This document shows, piece after piece, positions 6,316-7,369 of a DNA stretch of 7,369 nucleotides (positions within the stretch are counted from its first letter, which is position 1; every line of letters starts with the position of its first letter). A program made the position numbers and the translations under genes. The notes beneath the pieces were generated by a model. It was not told the DNA's origin. It did not search any database and saw only the letters and a list, made by a program, of their open reading frames with translations. The stretch is taken from the NCBI GenBank assembly GCA_945907225.1, contig CAMDSN010000080.1:1-7369 (forward strand), written 5' to 3'. The DNA is from Flavobacterium psychrophilum (GTDB taxonomy: Bacteria; Bacteroidota; Bacteroidia; Flavobacteriales; Flavobacteriaceae).

Positions 6316-6663
6316 GTGAAGGAGAACGTTATAAAGGAAAAATCTTTTTTATTTGCCATTGAAATTGTTTCTCTTTATAAAGTTTTAGTTGAAAGAAAAG
6401 AATTCGTTTTATCAAAGCAATTGTTACGATCCGGGACATCTATAGGAGCAAATGTTAGAGAATCTGAACATGCACAAAGCAAAGCAGATTTTATTCATAA
6501 ATTATCAATTGCTTTAAAAGAAGCTAATTAAACTGAATATTGGTTGGACTTATTGTATGAAACAAAATATTTAAGTCAAATTGAATTTGAAAATATAAAA
6601 CCGAGTATAATAGAATTATTAAAATTGTTAACCAGCATAATTAATACTTCAAAAACAAAATAA
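6316..6663 (+). pseudogene. Four-helix-bundle protein (S23/IVS-like), broken by an in-frame stop
   Basis: The family (bacterial 23S rRNA intervening-sequence protein, TIGR02436-like) forms small four-helix bundles, found inside rRNA insertions in some bacteria and as scattered chromosomal genes in Bacteroidota; relatives assist diversity-generating retroelements. The biochemical role is unclear. Reading from GTG 6316 gives 71 residues with family hallmarks: FAIEIVSLYK, SKQLLRSGTSIGANVRESEHA and SKADFIHKLSIALKEAN. A TAA at 6529-6531 interrupts, but the same frame then continues with TEYWLDLLYETKYL and LLKLLTSIINTSK to a natural stop at 6661-6663. Families normally read EANETEYWL here, so the stop most simply replaced a Glu codon (GAA to TAA). 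Full length would be about 115 codons, normal for the family. The truncated 71-residue product would lack the last helix or helices. A GTG start and an in-frame TAG at 6307 precede it. Confidence 0.85.
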
Positions 6664-6680
6664 TTGTCAATTTTCCATTG

Positions 6681-6695
6681 TTAATTATTAATTAA
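6681..6695. repeat. 15-bp AT-only palindrome before the mevalonate kinase gene
   Basis: TTAATTA (6681-6687) and TAATTAA (6689-6695) are perfect inverted repeats around one base, ending 4 nt before the kinase ATG. It may be the right edge of the inserted cassette, an operator, or a chance result of the AT-rich leader. No exact TAnnTTTG box is present in this gap. Confidence 0.6.
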
Positions 6696-6699
6696 ATTT

Positions 6700-7369
6700 A
6701 TGAAAGGACCATTATTCTACTCAAAAATTCTTCTCTTCGGAGAATACGGAATTATAAAAGATTCTAAAGGATTGTCTATACCCTATAATTTTTATAATGG
6801 CGCACTAAAAGTTGACGGCAATACCTCATCAGAAGCATTAAAATCAAACGAAAGTTTGGTGTTATTTGTTGATTATTTAGAGAAACTTCAAAAAGAACAA
6901 CCCGAACTTATCAGTTTTAATATAGAAATACTGAAAACCGATGTGCAGCGTGGGATGTATTTTGATTCAAGTATTCCTCAAGGTTATGGTGTTGGAAGTA
7001 GTGGAGCTTTAGTTGCAGCTATTTATGATAAATATTCCCAAAATAAAATTACTGTTTTAGAAAATTTGACCCGTGATAAATTATTGCAATTAAAAACCAT
7101 TTTCTCTCAAATGGAATCCTTTTTTCATGGTAAAAGTTCAGGACTTGACCCTTTGAATAGTTATTTGAGTATTCCAATTCTTATTAATTCTAAAGATAAT
7201 ATTGAAGCTACTGGAATTCCATCACAAAGCACAACCGGAAAAGGGGCTGTGTTCTTGTTAGACTCAGGTATTGTTGGAGAAACCGCGCCAATGGTAACTA
7301 TTTTTATGGAAAAACTTAAAGAACAAGGTTTCCGCAAAATGCTAAAATCCCAATTTATAAAATATACGG
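6700..7369 (+). CDS. mvk: Mevalonate kinase (GHMP family), 5' part
   Basis: The frame is open to the right edge, giving the first 223 residues of a protein usually a little over 300 long. Mevalonate kinase phosphorylates mevalonate with ATP early in the mevalonate pathway, in the cytoplasm. Seen: KILLFGEYGII (9-19), the N-terminal GHMP segment; the phosphate-binding loop IPQGYGVGSSGALVAA (92-107); and ESFFHGKSSGLDPLNSYLS (139-157), where Glu139 and Asp150 correspond to the Mg-binding and catalytic acidic residues. The ATG at 6700 is the first in frame after the AT-rich leader and gives the expected N-terminus. It lies 404 bp after mvaD, separated by the broken four-helix-bundle gene, and probably belongs to the same operon. 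Another GHMP kinase of the pathway (phosphomevalonate kinase) is possible but the FHGKSSGLDPLNSY motif favours mevalonate kinase. Confidence 0.85.
   Translation, partial: MKGPLFYSKILLFGEYGIIKDSKGLSIPYNFYNGALKVDGNTSSEALKSNESLVLFVDYLEKLQKEQPELISFNIEILKTDVQRGMYFDSSIPQGYGVGSSGALVAAIYDKYSQNKITVLENLTRDKLLQLKTIFSQMESFFHGKSSGLDPLNSYLSIPILINSKDNIEATGIPSQSTTGKGAVFLLDSGIVGETAPMVTIFMEKLKEQGFRKMLKSQFIKYT

Larger units (their letters stand above)
6276..6695 (+). mobile_element. Possible inserted S23/IVS-like cassette
   Basis: About 420 bp between mvaD and the mevalonate kinase gene holds a four-helix-bundle gene bounded by related AT-rich motifs. On the left ATTGATAATT occurs at 6277-6286 and 6284-6293; on the right ATTGTCAATT (6663-6672) and ATTGTTAATT (6677-6686). 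The inner ends are also partly inverted: AATTGATAATTG on the left resembles the reverse complement of the right end, AATTGACAATTA, at 10 of 12 positions. No transposase is present, so any movement would depend on something outside. The boundaries are my estimate, and mobility is inference from the family's scattered distribution. Confidence 0.35.

Noticed and set aside
6529..6531. Programmed stop-codon readthrough or recoding at the TAA
   Set aside because: No downstream structure or recoding signal is evident, and a simple Glu-to-stop mutation explains it.

Overview
The window looks like a chromosomal segment of a Bacteroidota bacterium, most likely Flavobacteriia and close to Flavobacterium. 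Four things support this: AT-rich DNA; very tight gene spacing without Shine-Dalgarno sequences; perfect matches to the Bacteroidota -7 promoter box (TAnnTTTG) upstream of several genes; and the gene families themselves (a GH31/GH13 starch-utilisation pair, a bacterial mevalonate pathway, and a four-helix-bundle S23/IVS-like gene). This assignment comes from gene content and signals, not from a database search.

Left part (1-4034, + strand): the 3' end of a GH31 alpha-glucosidase-type hydrolase, then a secreted GH13 alpha-amylase, then a BaiN/HI0933-type flavoprotein. The gaps are 4 bp and 0 bp, so they read as one operon. The first two genes fit stepwise breakdown of starch or maltodextrins in the periplasm. 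The flavoprotein has no obvious link to sugar use.

Middle (4035-5182): a compact type II toxin-antitoxin pair (antitoxin first, 11-nt overlap with a ParE/RelE-like toxin) has its own -7 box. It converges on a minus-strand tspO gene across a 20-bp AT-rich hairpin region. tspO is divergent from mvaD. The 88-bp region between them holds a -7 box for each direction and a perfect 7-bp-arm palindrome over the predicted tspO start site.

Right part (5183-7369, + strand): diphosphomevalonate decarboxylase (mvaD) and the 5' part of a GHMP-family mevalonate kinase, two steps of isoprenoid-precursor synthesis. They are separated by about 400 bp containing a four-helix-bundle (S23/IVS-like) gene broken by one in-frame TAA. 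After the stop the same frame continues with conserved family sequence to a natural end. This gene is flanked by AT-rich repeats: three copies of a 7-bp unit on the left, which put TGA in all three frames and form the end of mvaD, and related decamers plus a 15-bp palindrome on the right. I read it as a degraded, possibly mobile, cassette inserted into the mevalonate operon. It is the most unusual part of the window. I found no tRNA, rRNA, CRISPR array or classical insertion sequence.
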